This document shows, piece after piece, positions 1 to 7,166 of a stretch of DNA of 42,576 nucleotides. Every line of letters starts with the position of its first letter. The first letter of the stretch is position 1. The DNA comes from Bacillota bacterium (GTDB lineage Bacteria > Bacillota > UBA4882 > UBA8346). The notes below the pieces were generated by a model. The model saw only the letters and a list, made by a program, of their open reading frames with translations, had not been told where the DNA came from and made no database searches. The position numbers and the translations under genes are program-made. The stretch covers positions 1 to 42,576 of the forward strand of contig JARKQY010000008.1 of NCBI GenBank assembly GCA_029974635.1. The letters run 5' to 3'.

Positions 1-96
1 TTTGAATTTATCGAAGGTTGGTATAATCGAAATCGATTACATAGTAGCCTTGGTTACAGGACTCCACAGGAGGTGGAGAGCGATTACACGCATTAA
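1..96 (+). CDS. IS3-family transposase OrfB, C-terminal end (partial)
   Basis: The window opens inside an open frame of 31 codons ending in TAA. It reads [20 protein letters not shown] then [11 protein letters not shown]. The pattern [19 protein letters not shown] is the hallmark end of the integrase-core (rve) domain of IS3-family OrfB transposases, which cut and join the IS ends using a DDE triad. Only the tail after the catalytic glutamate region is present, so activity cannot be judged. The rest of the element lies upstream of the window. Confidence 0.9.
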   Translation, partial: FEFIEGWYNRNRLHSSLGYRTPQEVESDYTH

Positions 97-140
97 AATT
101 TTTTCCGCGATTTTGTGTCTATTTTATTGACATAGGTCCA
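1..140 (+). mobile_element. Right end of an IS3-family insertion sequence
   Basis: Downstream of the transposase stop, bases 108-140 (ccgcgattttgtgtctattt, then attgacataggtcca) look like an IS3-type right terminal repeat. Read inward from the end the sequence begins TGGACCTATGTCAATAAAAT, and it finishes in the usual CA at about position 140. The left end is outside the window, so the inverted repeat and target duplication cannot be confirmed. Confidence 0.65.
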
Positions 141-391
141 TTGTGCGAAATTTGACGCAAAAGCACGCGCCATCCTCGGGGCTAATTTTCGGGAAGGACC
201 TTCGGAGAATAATGTACACTGTGGCGCATTAGTTATAAAGTGCGAACGAATTGTCCATTTTGTGAATAAACATAATTCAATAGCATACATAATGTACCGA
301 TAGTTTAAAGTCAAATTTTCGATTGAACATATAAAATATTGATATTATTGTTGTAGGATAGCGTATATATTACATAACGAGGTGTGGGTCA
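141..391. other. Gene-free spacer with a short dyad
   Basis: I see no convincing gene. A GC-richer patch holds the inverted repeat GCGCCA (167-172) / TGGCGC (222-227), ahead of an AT-rich leader to the methyltransferase gene. The string GTGGCGCAT recurs in the spacer near 4665-4675, so this belongs with the dyad-bearing spacers of the island. Confidence 0.4.
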
Positions 392-958
392 GTGGGAGTA
401 GAAGTCGTATCCTGGATAGCCTTTTTTATTTGGGCTATATCTGAAATCTTTATCGTTATTAGAACAAAAATATTAAGGCGTAGAGCATCCGCTACGAAAG
501 CAGATAAAGGTTCGTACTGGCTTATCATAATCGGAATCTATATAGGAATTGGAATAGCTTTCTTTTTTCACTTTCAAAAGTGGGGCTGGGTCAGCCAGTC
601 TATCGCCAGCATTGGTGCTGTTCTGATGTTGGTAGGTATTGCTTTAAGACTATGGTCAATTCAGGTGTTGGGACATAATTTTTCTACTGTTGTGTCAGTT
701 GATTCAAATCAAACGCTTGTAAAAGATGGTCCATATAAACATATTCGGCATCCTGCCTATACAGGGTCGCTAATTACATTTGTTTTTATGGGGCTTGCCT
801 TTAATTCATGGGTTGCATCATGTATTACTATTGTCATGCTTTCGTTAAGTTTCATTTATCGAATTCAAATAGAAGAGAAGGTGTTAATATCCCATTTTAA
901 TTCAGATTATGAGGAATATATTCGGAAAACTTGGAGATTAATACCATATATTTGGTAA
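392..958 (+). CDS. Isoprenylcysteine carboxyl methyltransferase (ICMT/PEMT)-family membrane protein
   Basis: A 188-residue polytopic protein with hydrophobic segments near residues 5-23, 43-60, 70-88 and 125-145. The family signature GPYKHIRHPAYTG (residues 113-125), then a conserved RIQIEEKVL and EEYIRKTWRLIPYIW at the end, form the SAM-binding C-terminal half of the ICMT/phospholipid methyltransferase fold. Bacterial members methylate small lipophilic or unknown substrates at the membrane; the substrate here cannot be told. Start is GTG at 392, chosen because GAGGTG (379-384) sits 7 bases upstream. It stands alone, with long spacers on both sides, like the other genes of this AT-rich island. 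Length is normal for the family. Confidence 0.85.
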   Translation: MGVEVVSWIAFFIWAISEIFIVIRTKILRRRASATKADKGSYWLIIIGIYIGIGIAFFFHFQKWGWVSQSIASIGAVLMLVGIALRLWSIQVLGHNFSTVVSVDSNQTLVKDGPYKHIRHPAYTGSLITFVFMGLAFNSWVASCITIVMLSLSFIYRIQIEEKVLISHFNSDYEEYIRKTWRLIPYIW

Positions 959-1396
959 ATTATTTATTATAAACTCCTCTCGTTCTAAAAGTTTCAAACT
1001 GCGCTCTTGGCTCAACGGCTCTATATTATCATTTAAGCCCTTGCCACATCCTTATAGAACCGATTTGTCATTACACATTTTTAAAAATACGTAACCTGCA
1101 ACAAATCCATATTAACAGTAACCGATATGGCACATTCTTTACATTATATGTAGTGGCGTATTGGGAAAGGATTATCTTGGGCCGCACCGTCCGTGGTGCG
1201 CCAAAATCATTAATGGTTCTTTAACGTCAAATTCGGATGAACACTATTCGTTTGCCATAACGACGACTGTAGCAGTATTTAGGCCTATTTTGAAAGTAGA
1301 ATCAAGTGAGTAGGGGAATACTGTAAAAAAAGAATGGCGTTCGGATTATATTTAAGGTATAATAAAATTGGATGAATATTCCAGAGGTGAAGAATT
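959..1396. other. Gene-free spacer with a strong GC-rich hairpin
   Basis: No supported gene in about 440 bases. The clearest structure is a hairpin at 1179-1202 (GGCCGCACC / GGTGCGCC, one bulged C, loop about GTCCGT) in AT-rich DNA, with no T tract after it, so it is not a normal terminator. A TATAAT box near 1360 precedes the antitoxin gene, but I see no good -35. Confidence 0.4.
1179..1202. repeat. GC-rich hairpin in spacer
   Basis: Near-perfect 8-bp stem GGC(C)GCACC / GGTGCGCC with a short loop, isolated in AT-rich sequence and without a downstream T run. Similar GC-rich dyads sit in most other spacers of this island. Confidence 0.5.
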
Positions 1397-1570
1397 ATGA
1401 GTTTAGCGGAAAAACTACTTAGAGAATTTGAACAGCTTCCGGAAGATAAAAAAAGAGAAGTAATTGACTTCGTGGAATTTTTAAAAGCCAAAACCCGTAA
1501 TGAAGTGGAAAATATTATAGATGTAATTATTGATGAGAATTCAGAGGCACTTAAGGAGTTAAGTCAATAA
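1397..1570 (+). CDS. Small antitoxin-like protein (DUF2281-like N-terminus)
   Basis: A 57-residue ORF beginning MSLAEKLLREFEQLPEDKKR. The phrase FEQLPEDKKREVIDFVEFLK is typical of DUF2281-type antitoxin N-termini (a short helical regulator partner of toxins). The end, VIIDENSEALKELSQ, resembles C-termini I associate with antitoxins paired with Doc toxins, so the gene may be a natural short antitoxin or an internal deletion joining two parts. The stop codon overlaps the next start (TAATG at 1568-1572), so it is translationally coupled to the Doc fragment. AGAGGTG at 1383-1389 is a good ribosome binding site. A decayed second copy of its 5' part lies at 7091-7152. Confidence 0.6.
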   Translation: MSLAEKLLREFEQLPEDKKREVIDFVEFLKAKTRNEVENIIDVIIDENSEALKELSQ

Positions 1571-1776
1571 TGAGAACCATTGCTTTAATAAAAAATCATG
1601 GTTTTGTAGACGGAAATAAACGGATTGGTATAGCAGTAATGCTGTTGTTGTTACGATTGAATCAAATTAGTATTTTATATACTCAAAAAGAATTAGTGGA
1701 TCTTGGGTTAGGTCTTTCCGAAGGCTCATTAAAAGAAAAAGATGTTCAAAACTGGATTGTAAACCATAAAGAATAA
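1570..1776 (+). pseudogene. Doc (death-on-curing) family toxin, N-terminally truncated
   Basis: A 68-residue frame starting MRTIALIKNHGFVDGNKRIG. The Fic/Doc catalytic loop HxFxxGNKR is present (His10 to Arg18). Doc toxins phosphorylate EF-Tu, and full-length members run about 125 residues, with a first half (DEGLL...SA region) that is missing here. The frame upstream is the antitoxin, so the missing half was lost rather than shifted. The C-terminal helix with YTQKELVDLGLGLSEG is normal for the family. Without the N-terminal helices a working toxin is unlikely, although the coupled TAATG start would still allow translation. Confidence 0.75.
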
Positions 1777-1852
1777 TTGCAACTTAGAATGAAGGCATCA
1801 ATTAAGGCCTATTTTTTTTAAGCAGATTCAGGATGCGTCGTCGTTACGGCAG

Positions 1853-1884
1853 CTAACCCTATGTTTCCGCTTCGGGGCGCGTCC
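1853..1884 (+). repeat. Island spacer repeat, copy A (CTAAC...TTCCGCTTCGG)
   Basis: CTAAC, 6 bases, then TTTCCGCTTCGGGGCGCGTC. The same layout recurs at 4491-4522 and 5474-5503 in the spacers of neighbouring genes. The core CCG-CTT-CGG can form a tiny hairpin. Confidence 0.55.
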
Positions 1885-1928
1885 TTGCTCCGATTGTGGA
1901 AGAAGTGCTTTAAAGCTTTAATTAATCA

Positions 1929-1975
1929 TACAGGTAAAATATAACGTCGCTTCGGCATACCTGTAAGGTTTTTTA
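1929..1975 (+). terminator. Likely intrinsic terminator
   Basis: Inverted repeat TACAGGTA (1929-1936) / TACCTGTA (1958-1965) followed by AGG and TTTTTTATTT. TACAGGTA appears a third time at 1985-1992, just downstream. The loop contains a smaller CGCTTCGGC element. It would end transcription coming from the antitoxin/Doc pair. Confidence 0.5.
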
Positions 1976-2061
1976 TTTCTACCGTACAGGTATGTCATTA
2001 CATGGCAATACAAAAGTAGAATAATAAAACATTGGAAATAGGAAAAAGGAGGGAAAGAATT

Positions 2062-3002
2062 ATGAATGATAAAATAGTAATAGTCACTGGTGCAAATTCA
2101 GGCATAGGTAGAGCAGCAGCAATCAGGTTTGCAGAAAAAGGGTACAAGGTTATTATAGCCTGCCGTAATCTTGAAAAAAGTAAAAAGGTACAAAAGGAAA
2201 TAATTCAACTTACAAAAAATAACAGTATTGATTTACTTAAACTTGATGTATCTTGCTTTAAGTCAATAGAAGATTTTTGTTCCGAGTTCAAAAAAAGTTA
2301 TAAAAAGCTGGATATATTAATTCATAATGCTGGATATTTCAATCATGGTGAAAGAAATTATCAGCTTAGTCCTAATAATATAGAACTATCATTTGCTACC
2401 AACGCATTTGGCCCATTTCTAATGACTCAATTGTTGACTGATATGCTTAAAAAATCAGAGGATGCAAGAGTTCTTAATTCTTGCACTACTAATATCAGGC
2501 ACTTTTTGAACCAAAACGGAAAATTGACTTTGATAATTTGCAGGGGGAATTTATAGGCAGCAGGCCTTATAATATCTACAAAATGTATGGCGACTCTAAA
2601 ATGGCATTATTGATGTTAACATTCAAAACAGCAGATAAATTTAAAAAAGATGGTATCAAAGTAAATGCAGTTCAAATACCTGCAATAAAAATGTCAAAGG
2701 AAACAATGGGAAAATTTAAATCAATGTGGAAAATTGCCGCAAGGGTGCAAAATATTTTTAGCTCATCACCAGAGACTATGGCAGATACCTACTTTCATAT
2801 ATGTACTTCCGAAGAATTTTTAGATGTTACTGGTAAACTTATTAACGACAAAAGGGAAATTATGAAATCATCACATTATACCAGCGGGATATTGCAAGAA
2901 GTAAAGCAGCTTTTTGATCAGGGTGTTTACCCTAAATATGCTGATAATATAGAAAATATTGAAAGAGTATGGAATTTAGCTGTTACTTTGACTAAAATCT
3001 AA
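2062..3002 (+). pseudogene. Short-chain dehydrogenase/reductase, broken by one frameshift
   Basis: Together the two frames give a full SDR of about 312 residues. The first part (2062-2556) has the NAD(P)-binding TGANSGIG motif, the structural HNAG motif and the catalytic-Ser region VLNSC. The second part (in frame to 3002) starts ...DFDNLQGEFIGSRPYNIY and carries the catalytic YGDSK (YxxxK). The shift falls near 2517-2525. Restoring one A in GGAAAATTGAC (four A to five) would read GKIDFDNLQGEF without a break. The start is ATG 2062 because AGGAGGG at 2047-2053 is well placed. This is either a recent pseudogene or an assembly error in an A run. The order of motifs and length fit retinol-dehydrogenase-like SDRs; the substrate is unknown. 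Confidence 0.85.
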
Positions 3003-3123
3003 GATAAAATATATGATTAACAGTTGCGACAGTTAGTTTATTATACATGAAGTAAGTGCACGGGTGGAAATTATATGAGGTCGCAGTAGCCGTGCTGCTC
3101 TTGGCTTTGCATTGTAATGGTCC

Positions 3124-3215
3124 GTCGCCTAACACCGAGTGGCCGCAAGGGTTGTTGGCCTTTGATTAGATATAATGAAAGTAGTGAACGTCGGAGATAC
3201 TAGACGTTAGGCGAC
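3124..3215 (+). repeat. attC-like element: 92-bp segment with perfect 10-bp terminal inverted repeats
   Basis: GTCGCCTAAC (3124-3133) and GTTAGGCGAC (3206-3215) are exact inverted repeats 72 bases apart. They contain GCCTAAC and GTTAGGC, which match the RYYYAAC ... GTTRRRY core pair of integron attC sites, and the length is within the attC range. Pairing of the next-inner parts is weak, and no integrase is in the window, so the identity as a working attC is unproven. A MITE or other dyad element is the alternative. Confidence 0.45.
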
Positions 3216-3251
3216 AGGCATGCGTTAAAATATTACTGGAGGATGATTTTT

Positions 3252-4459
3252 GTGAGAAAAATAATTCTTTGCTTAGCGCTAATTATTGCTGTATCATCAA
3301 GTACTTTTGTAAATGCTGAAAACCTCAAAGTAATCAAGGCGGAACAAGGTAGGGTTATCGATATAAGTGTAGCGGCACAAGAAAGATATAAGCAATGGGG
3401 TAAACTTTATGACCAGGTTTATGTTAAGAGAGAAATGAAGACGGAAAATTTGACCCCCGAACAAAAGAAGATTTTGAATGAATTCGGAGAAGATATGGGT
3501 TTTTGGGCAACTGAAACAGAGGCTTGTAGTTGGTACTGCGGCGGTGGCCCCAAAAAACAGAAAGCCTCATCATTCTTAGCTTCTCAAAGTGGAAATACAT
3601 ATCATGCTTCAAATGCCCATGACTTCGATTTGAGAACGGCTTGGGTTGAGGGGGTAAGAGGTTGTGGAATCGGTGAATACATAGAGTATTATTTTGAAGC
3701 ATTAAGTCCACGAATCACCGAAATTAGAGTATATAATGGATATTATAAGTCTGAAAAAGCTTGGGAAGACAATTCTAGAATAAAGAAATTTAAGTTATAT
3801 ATTAATAATAAGCCATACGCCATTTTAGAGTTGCAGAATACTCGTACTGTTCAAAAATTTAAAGTAGAACCCTTACAATCAAAGGTTAAAAATAAGGATT
3901 TGGTTTTAAAATTTGAAATATTAGAAGTTTTTGAAGGAAAGAAATGGGATGACGTTGCTGTATCAGAAATAAATTTTGATGGCCTCGATGTCCATTGTTT
4001 TGTTAAAGGAACAAAGTCAGCATGGGCGACGGAACAGTAAAGTCAATTGAGAATTTGCAAATTGGGGATCAAATTTTAACTTATAATTTTAAAGACCAGA
4101 AAATCGAAGTCTCTACCGTAAAAGAATTAGCAACGGAAATCCATCAGAATTTAGTTGAGCTTGATTTTGGAGAAATAACAATTGTTTCTACTGATGATCA
4201 TCCGTATTATTCAATAGAAAAAGGATGGTCTTCCCTAAACCCTCAAAAGACTCAGATTTATAAAAATATGGACAAGGCTAATCTATTGAGTACAGGGGAT
4301 AGAGTATTCCGTTTAGACGTAAACAATCAGTTATCATATAAGATTTTGAAAAATATCAAATATTTAAACCGAGAGGAAGAAACATATACCATAGTAAAAC
4401 TTGATAAAAATGATAATTTTTTTGCTAATGGATTATTAGTGGGAATAGAAGAACTGTAA
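3252..4459 (+). pseudogene. Secreted glycan-binding plus Hint-domain protein, broken by one frameshift
   Basis: The first frame has a signal peptide (MRKIILCLALIIAVSSSTFV) and a domain resembling NADase-type glycan-binding/discoidin modules, from about residue 100 (ASSFLASQSG...) to 235. It then enters CFVKGTK, the start of a Hint (hedgehog/intein) domain, before going out of frame. The rest of the Hint domain is in the next frame (4022-4459): MGDGTVKSIENLQIGDQILT, the TDDH block, and FFANGLLV at the end. Adding one A to the AAA near 4012-4015 would give CFVKGTKVSMGDGT in one frame. Start GTG 3252 is preferred over ATG 3243 because GGAGG (3238-3242) is 9 bases from it. The end lacks the usual HN of self-cleaving Hint domains. 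Hint domains release toxin tails in polymorphic toxins, but no toxin tail is left here. Confidence 0.75.
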
Positions 4460-4490
4460 GTTGTTCAAAGAAGCCGACGTGCCCATCAGC

Positions 4491-4522
4491 CTAACACGAT
4501 CGTTCCCGCTTCGGGCGCGTCA
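4491..4522 (+). repeat. Island spacer repeat, copy B
   Basis: GCCTAAC begins at 4489, and CTAAC is followed after 7 bases by TTCCCGCTTCGGGCGCGTCA. CCCGCTTCGGG is a small hairpin. GCCTAACAC is shared with the attC-like element at 3124, but no matching GTTAGGC follows within the spacer. Confidence 0.55.
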
Positions 4523-4629
4523 AGGAATAACATAAAGTTGATTCGAAGAAGATTTGAAAAAGAAGGCTAAATCACAAGGTTATTTTAAGGAGCAATTAAT
4601 GAAGTTATCGCGCGCCTACATCGATACAG

Positions 4630-4647
4630 CTAAGTCGAAGTGTCACT
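4630..4647 (+). repeat. Spacer motif shared with 5555-5572
   Basis: CTAAGTCGAAGTGTCACT here and CTAAGTTGAAGTATCACT at 5555-5572 match at 16 of 18 bases, in spacers of otherwise unrelated genes. Both spacers also begin with a related AGTTGTT(T)CAAAGAAG string (4459 and 5512). The spacers therefore share ancestry although the genes do not. Confidence 0.5.
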
Positions 4648-4706
4648 GAGCTTTGTGGACCCATCGTGGCGCATCGGCGAAAAGCAATTTGAAATGAGGT
4701 AAAAAG

Positions 4707-5402
4707 ATGGTTAATAAAAAGGAATGGGGAGAACAGCAACAATTATTTAAAAGCATCGTCTTAAAACCAGAGGGATTTGAGGAAGCAATTAAATTATGTT
4801 TAGAATTACATGCGATGGTTCATTCATCTGAAATGTCTTTGATAGATGCAGTAACCTTTGAAGATGAATTGTGGGAAGGCTTGGATGAAAAAACATTTCG
4901 TTGTATGCCTACTTCTAAAGATGTAACTATTGCTTGGAATTTATGGCATTTGACAAGAATTGAAGATATTACTATGAATATTTTGGTAGCGAGTCATGCC
5001 CAAGTATTTAATACTGAAAAATGGTTAGAAAAAATGAATGTTCAGGTTAGGGATACCGGAAATGCAATGACAGATGAAGAAATAGTTGATTTAAGTTCAC
5101 GGATCGATATGCAGGAATTACGCAATTATCGAATTGCAGTAGGTAGAAAAACTCGCGAAATAATTTCGGAATTTAAACCAACAGATTTAAAAAGAAAGCT
5201 GAATGATGCTCAAAATCTCCAACGGATATTTGATGAGGGCGCCGTCTTAAAACATGAAGATTCTAAATGGTTAGTTGATTTTTGGGGAAGAAAAAATGTT
5301 GCAGGTATTTTGTTGATGCCTATAACTCGGCATCAAATGGTACATATCAATGATTCGATTCGTTTAAAAGAGAAATACCAATCTCCGTGCCCAAAGGAAT
5401 AA
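4707..5402 (+). CDS. DinB-like four-helix protein
   Basis: A 231-residue soluble protein of the DinB/YfiT-like superfamily. The metal-site histidines are recognisable: NLWHLTRIED in the first half, and ITRHQMVHIND near the end of the fold. Proteins of this superfamily bind a divalent metal in a four-helix bundle, and some act as thiol-dependent S-transferases; the substrate here is unknown. ATG 4707 follows GAGGT about 8 bases upstream. Like its neighbours it is a lone gene between dyad-rich spacers. No frameshift is seen. Confidence 0.75.
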   Translation: MVNKKEWGEQQQLFKSIVLKPEGFEEAIKLCLELHAMVHSSEMSLIDAVTFEDELWEGLDEKTFRCMPTSKDVTIAWNLWHLTRIEDITMNILVASHAQVFNTEKWLEKMNVQVRDTGNAMTDEEIVDLSSRIDMQELRNYRIAVGRKTREIISEFKPTDLKRKLNDAQNLQRIFDEGAVLKHEDSKWLVDFWGRKNVAGILLMPITRHQMVHINDSIRLKEKYQSPCPKE

Positions 5403-5473
5403 TATTTTAAAAACTTTTTAGGGTGGCCGCCATTCATGAGCGGCCTAAGATTGCTTGGCTATCCCTACTTCGG

Positions 5474-5503
5474 ATAACCCAGTGTTTCCACTTCGGTGTG
5501 TCC
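5474..5503 (+). repeat. Island spacer repeat, copy C
   Basis: ATAAC, 6 bases, then TTTCCACTTCGGTGTGTCC. Compared with copies A and B the stem bases have changed on both sides (CAC-TTCG-GTG instead of CCG-CTT-CGG), which suggests that the hairpin itself is conserved. Confidence 0.55.
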
Positions 5504-5546
5504 GCCGGGAAGTTGTTTCAAAGAAGAATCGGCGTCCTGCACCACA

Positions 5547-5583
5547 CGCCAGACCTAAGTTGAAGTATCACTAGGGTCTGGCG
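5547..5583. repeat. Inverted repeat CGCCAGACC / GGTCTGGCG
   Basis: A perfect 9-bp stem (5547-5555 / 5575-5583) encloses the motif shared with 4630-4647. The inner AGT ... ACT can extend the pairing. No T run follows, so it is not a terminator. It has the look of the folded-strand recombination or REP-like elements in the other spacers. Confidence 0.55.
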
Positions 5584-5666
5584 GCGTCCGAAACACAGAT
5601 ACGACAAAAGAGGGCGTCCAGAAACAAACTAAATTATATTTATAATTTAGAAAGGGAATTAATGCT

Positions 5667-6266
5667 ATGTTTGCGGATGTAGAAATTAAATTAAAGAAAA
5701 GAAATAAAATGTTATTTTCTCGTGACAGTAAATGCTTACAAGAGTTGCTAAAACTAATTCAATTACAAAAGCACCAAATCCTTGTGATGTGGGCGTTGGA
5801 TTGTGCAAAAATACCTTTGGAGCAATTTGAAGCGAAGTATCCTGATGAACGTGGACCCAGAACGAGTTTGGAGCTTTGTGAGGCTTGGGCAAGAGGTAGA
5901 ATTAAAATGCCCGTAGCAAAACGGGCTATTTTAGATGTACATGCAGTAGCAAAAAAAATTGATGATAAGGAATACAGTGCCTTGTGCCACGCAATTGGTC
6001 ATGCCGGAGCTACCGTGCATGTAGAAACACACGCTTTGGGGTTGCCTATCTATGAATTGACGGCAATGGTCTTAAAATACGGAAAAGATAACTTTCAAAA
6101 ACCGGTCAGCGAAAAAATAAATTACTATTATTACCGTCTGCTGTACTGGCAAGAAAATACCGATAAACTTGGACTTGATTGGGCAGGTTTTTTATTGGAT
6201 GACACCAGTCCCAACAAGGAAAGATTATTAAGCGAAAAACGAAAGTTAAAACAACAAAGATTATGA
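5667..6266 (+). CDS. Putative immunity protein, Imm5-like
   Basis: A 199-residue soluble helical protein containing FSRDSKCLQELLKLIQL, VMWALDC, LELCEAWARGRIKMPVAKRA and ALCHAIGHAGATVHVETHAL. I recognise this series as the Imm5-like putative immunity protein family, found scattered in Bacillota and Bacteroidota as stand-alone genes or near polymorphic toxins. The conserved His-rich HAIGHAGATVHVETH block could bind metal, but its function is not established. ATG 5667 follows AAAGGGA by about 10 bases. It lies two genes downstream of the broken Hint-domain protein, which fits an orphan immunity role, but no matching toxin is present. Confidence 0.75.
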   Translation: MFADVEIKLKKRNKMLFSRDSKCLQELLKLIQLQKHQILVMWALDCAKIPLEQFEAKYPDERGPRTSLELCEAWARGRIKMPVAKRAILDVHAVAKKIDDKEYSALCHAIGHAGATVHVETHALGLPIYELTAMVLKYGKDNFQKPVSEKINYYYYRLLYWQENTDKLGLDWAGFLLDDTSPNKERLLSEKRKLKQQRL

Positions 6267-6418
6267 GTATAACCTTTTTTCGTATTCTTTATATTACGGG
6301 TAAGTAGCATATTGGAAAAGGGATAACAAGCATCTTATAGTTTAGGCTTTTTAATCGAAAGGGAAAAGACGACGCAAAAACCGGCGCTTCCGTGCGCGGA
6401 TATAGAGGTGTTTTAAGA
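6267..6418. other. Spacer with GC-rich dyad CCGGCGC...GCGCGG
   Basis: AT-rich spacer with no gene. At about 6380-6398 the sequence CCGGCGCTTCCGTGCGCGG can fold into a short GC hairpin around TTCC, just ahead of the GNAT ribosome binding site. It resembles the short GC dyads in the other island spacers. Confidence 0.35.
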
Positions 6419-6853
6419 ATGGAGAAAAACAATTTTATAATTGAATACTCGGATATAAATTGCTTAGATTTTTTAAAAACCTATGATAGACACATGAAAT
6501 CAGATATGATTCCAATAAAAATTCAGAACAAAGAAGTAATTGTGGTAAAAGAAATGGGAAAAATTTTTGGGTGGTTACGTTTTGGGTATTTTTGGGATAA
6601 CATACCATTTATGAATATGTTATTCATCTTTGAGGAATACAGAATGAATGGGATAGGAAAAGCAATGGTTGATTTTTGGGAAAAAGAAATGTATAAAAAA
6701 GGATTTGATTTGGTTTTAACATCAACATTATCAAATGAACACGCCCAACACTTTTACAGAAAATTAGGATATAAGGATTCCGGTTGTTTATTATTAGATA
6801 GCGAACCTTCCCTGGAAATAATTTTAAGTAAAAAGTTAGAGAAAAACCTTTAA
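6419..6853 (+). CDS. GNAT-family N-acetyltransferase
   Basis: A 144-residue single-domain GNAT. The acetyl-CoA pyrophosphate loop is visible as EEYRMNGIGKAMVDF (R75-M-N-G-I-G80), followed by the helix WEKEMYKKG and the beta-bulge/helix pair NEHAQHFYRKLGY typical of motif B. These enzymes transfer acetyl from acetyl-CoA to an amine; the acceptor is unknown. Start ATG 6419 is chosen over upstream in-frame options because GAGGTG (6405-6410) lies 8 bases away. Small GNATs are classic cargo of mobile gene cassettes, which fits its position. Confidence 0.85.
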   Translation: MEKNNFIIEYSDINCLDFLKTYDRHMKSDMIPIKIQNKEVIVVKEMGKIFGWLRFGYFWDNIPFMNMLFIFEEYRMNGIGKAMVDFWEKEMYKKGFDLVLTSTLSNEHAQHFYRKLGYKDSGCLLLDSEPSLEIILSKKLEKNL

Positions 6854-6855
6854 AA

Positions 6856-7104
6856 GTGCGGGGGCGTTGTGAAGCTAAGTCGTATGCTTCTGCTGTTTCA
6901 AAAGACGGTGACGATGTTGATGGAGAAATTGTGTACAGCATTATAAAAGAATGGATTGAACAATCTGGTTGTTTTGAATTAGATGAAAGAGAAGAACATC
7001 AAACAATGTTTCATATGCCTTTACTTCGTACCAAAGAAATTATGGGATATGCACAACTAGAGATATTTGTTCCAATCAAGGTTAAAAAGAGAGAAACTAC
7101 TTAA
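6856..7104 (+). CDS. Short unknown protein, possibly a truncated GyrI-like domain
   Basis: A possible 82-residue frame from GTG 6856, two bases after the GNAT stop. I do not recognise it firmly. The end GYAQLEIFVPIKVKK resembles the last strand of GyrI-like effector-binding domains (LEIxxPIK), and FELDEREEHQTMFHMPL is hydrophilic with no membrane segment. The first dozen residues look non-native and no clear ribosome binding site precedes GTG, so this may be a 3' fragment of a longer gene. It may be real by coupling to the GNAT. Confidence 0.35.
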   Translation: MRGRCEAKSYASAVSKDGDDVDGEIVYSIIKEWIEQSGCFELDEREEHQTMFHMPLLRTKEIMGYAQLEIFVPIKVKKRETT

Positions 7105-7152
7105 AGATTCGAACAGATCCCGGAAGATAAAAAAGTGAAGGTATTGATTTTT
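7091..7152 (+). pseudogene. Relic of the DUF2281-like antitoxin 5' region
   Basis: GAGAAACTACTTAAAGATTC and what follows align with 1406-1472 inside the antitoxin gene, with one single-base gap. One frame reads RFEQIPEDKKVKVLIF against EFEQLPEDKKREVIDF. It overlaps the end of the preceding frame and has no start or continuation. The two related segments are direct repeats about 5.7 kb apart, bracketing most of the island. Confidence 0.7.
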
Positions 7153-7166
7153 ATGTATTTCCGGCG

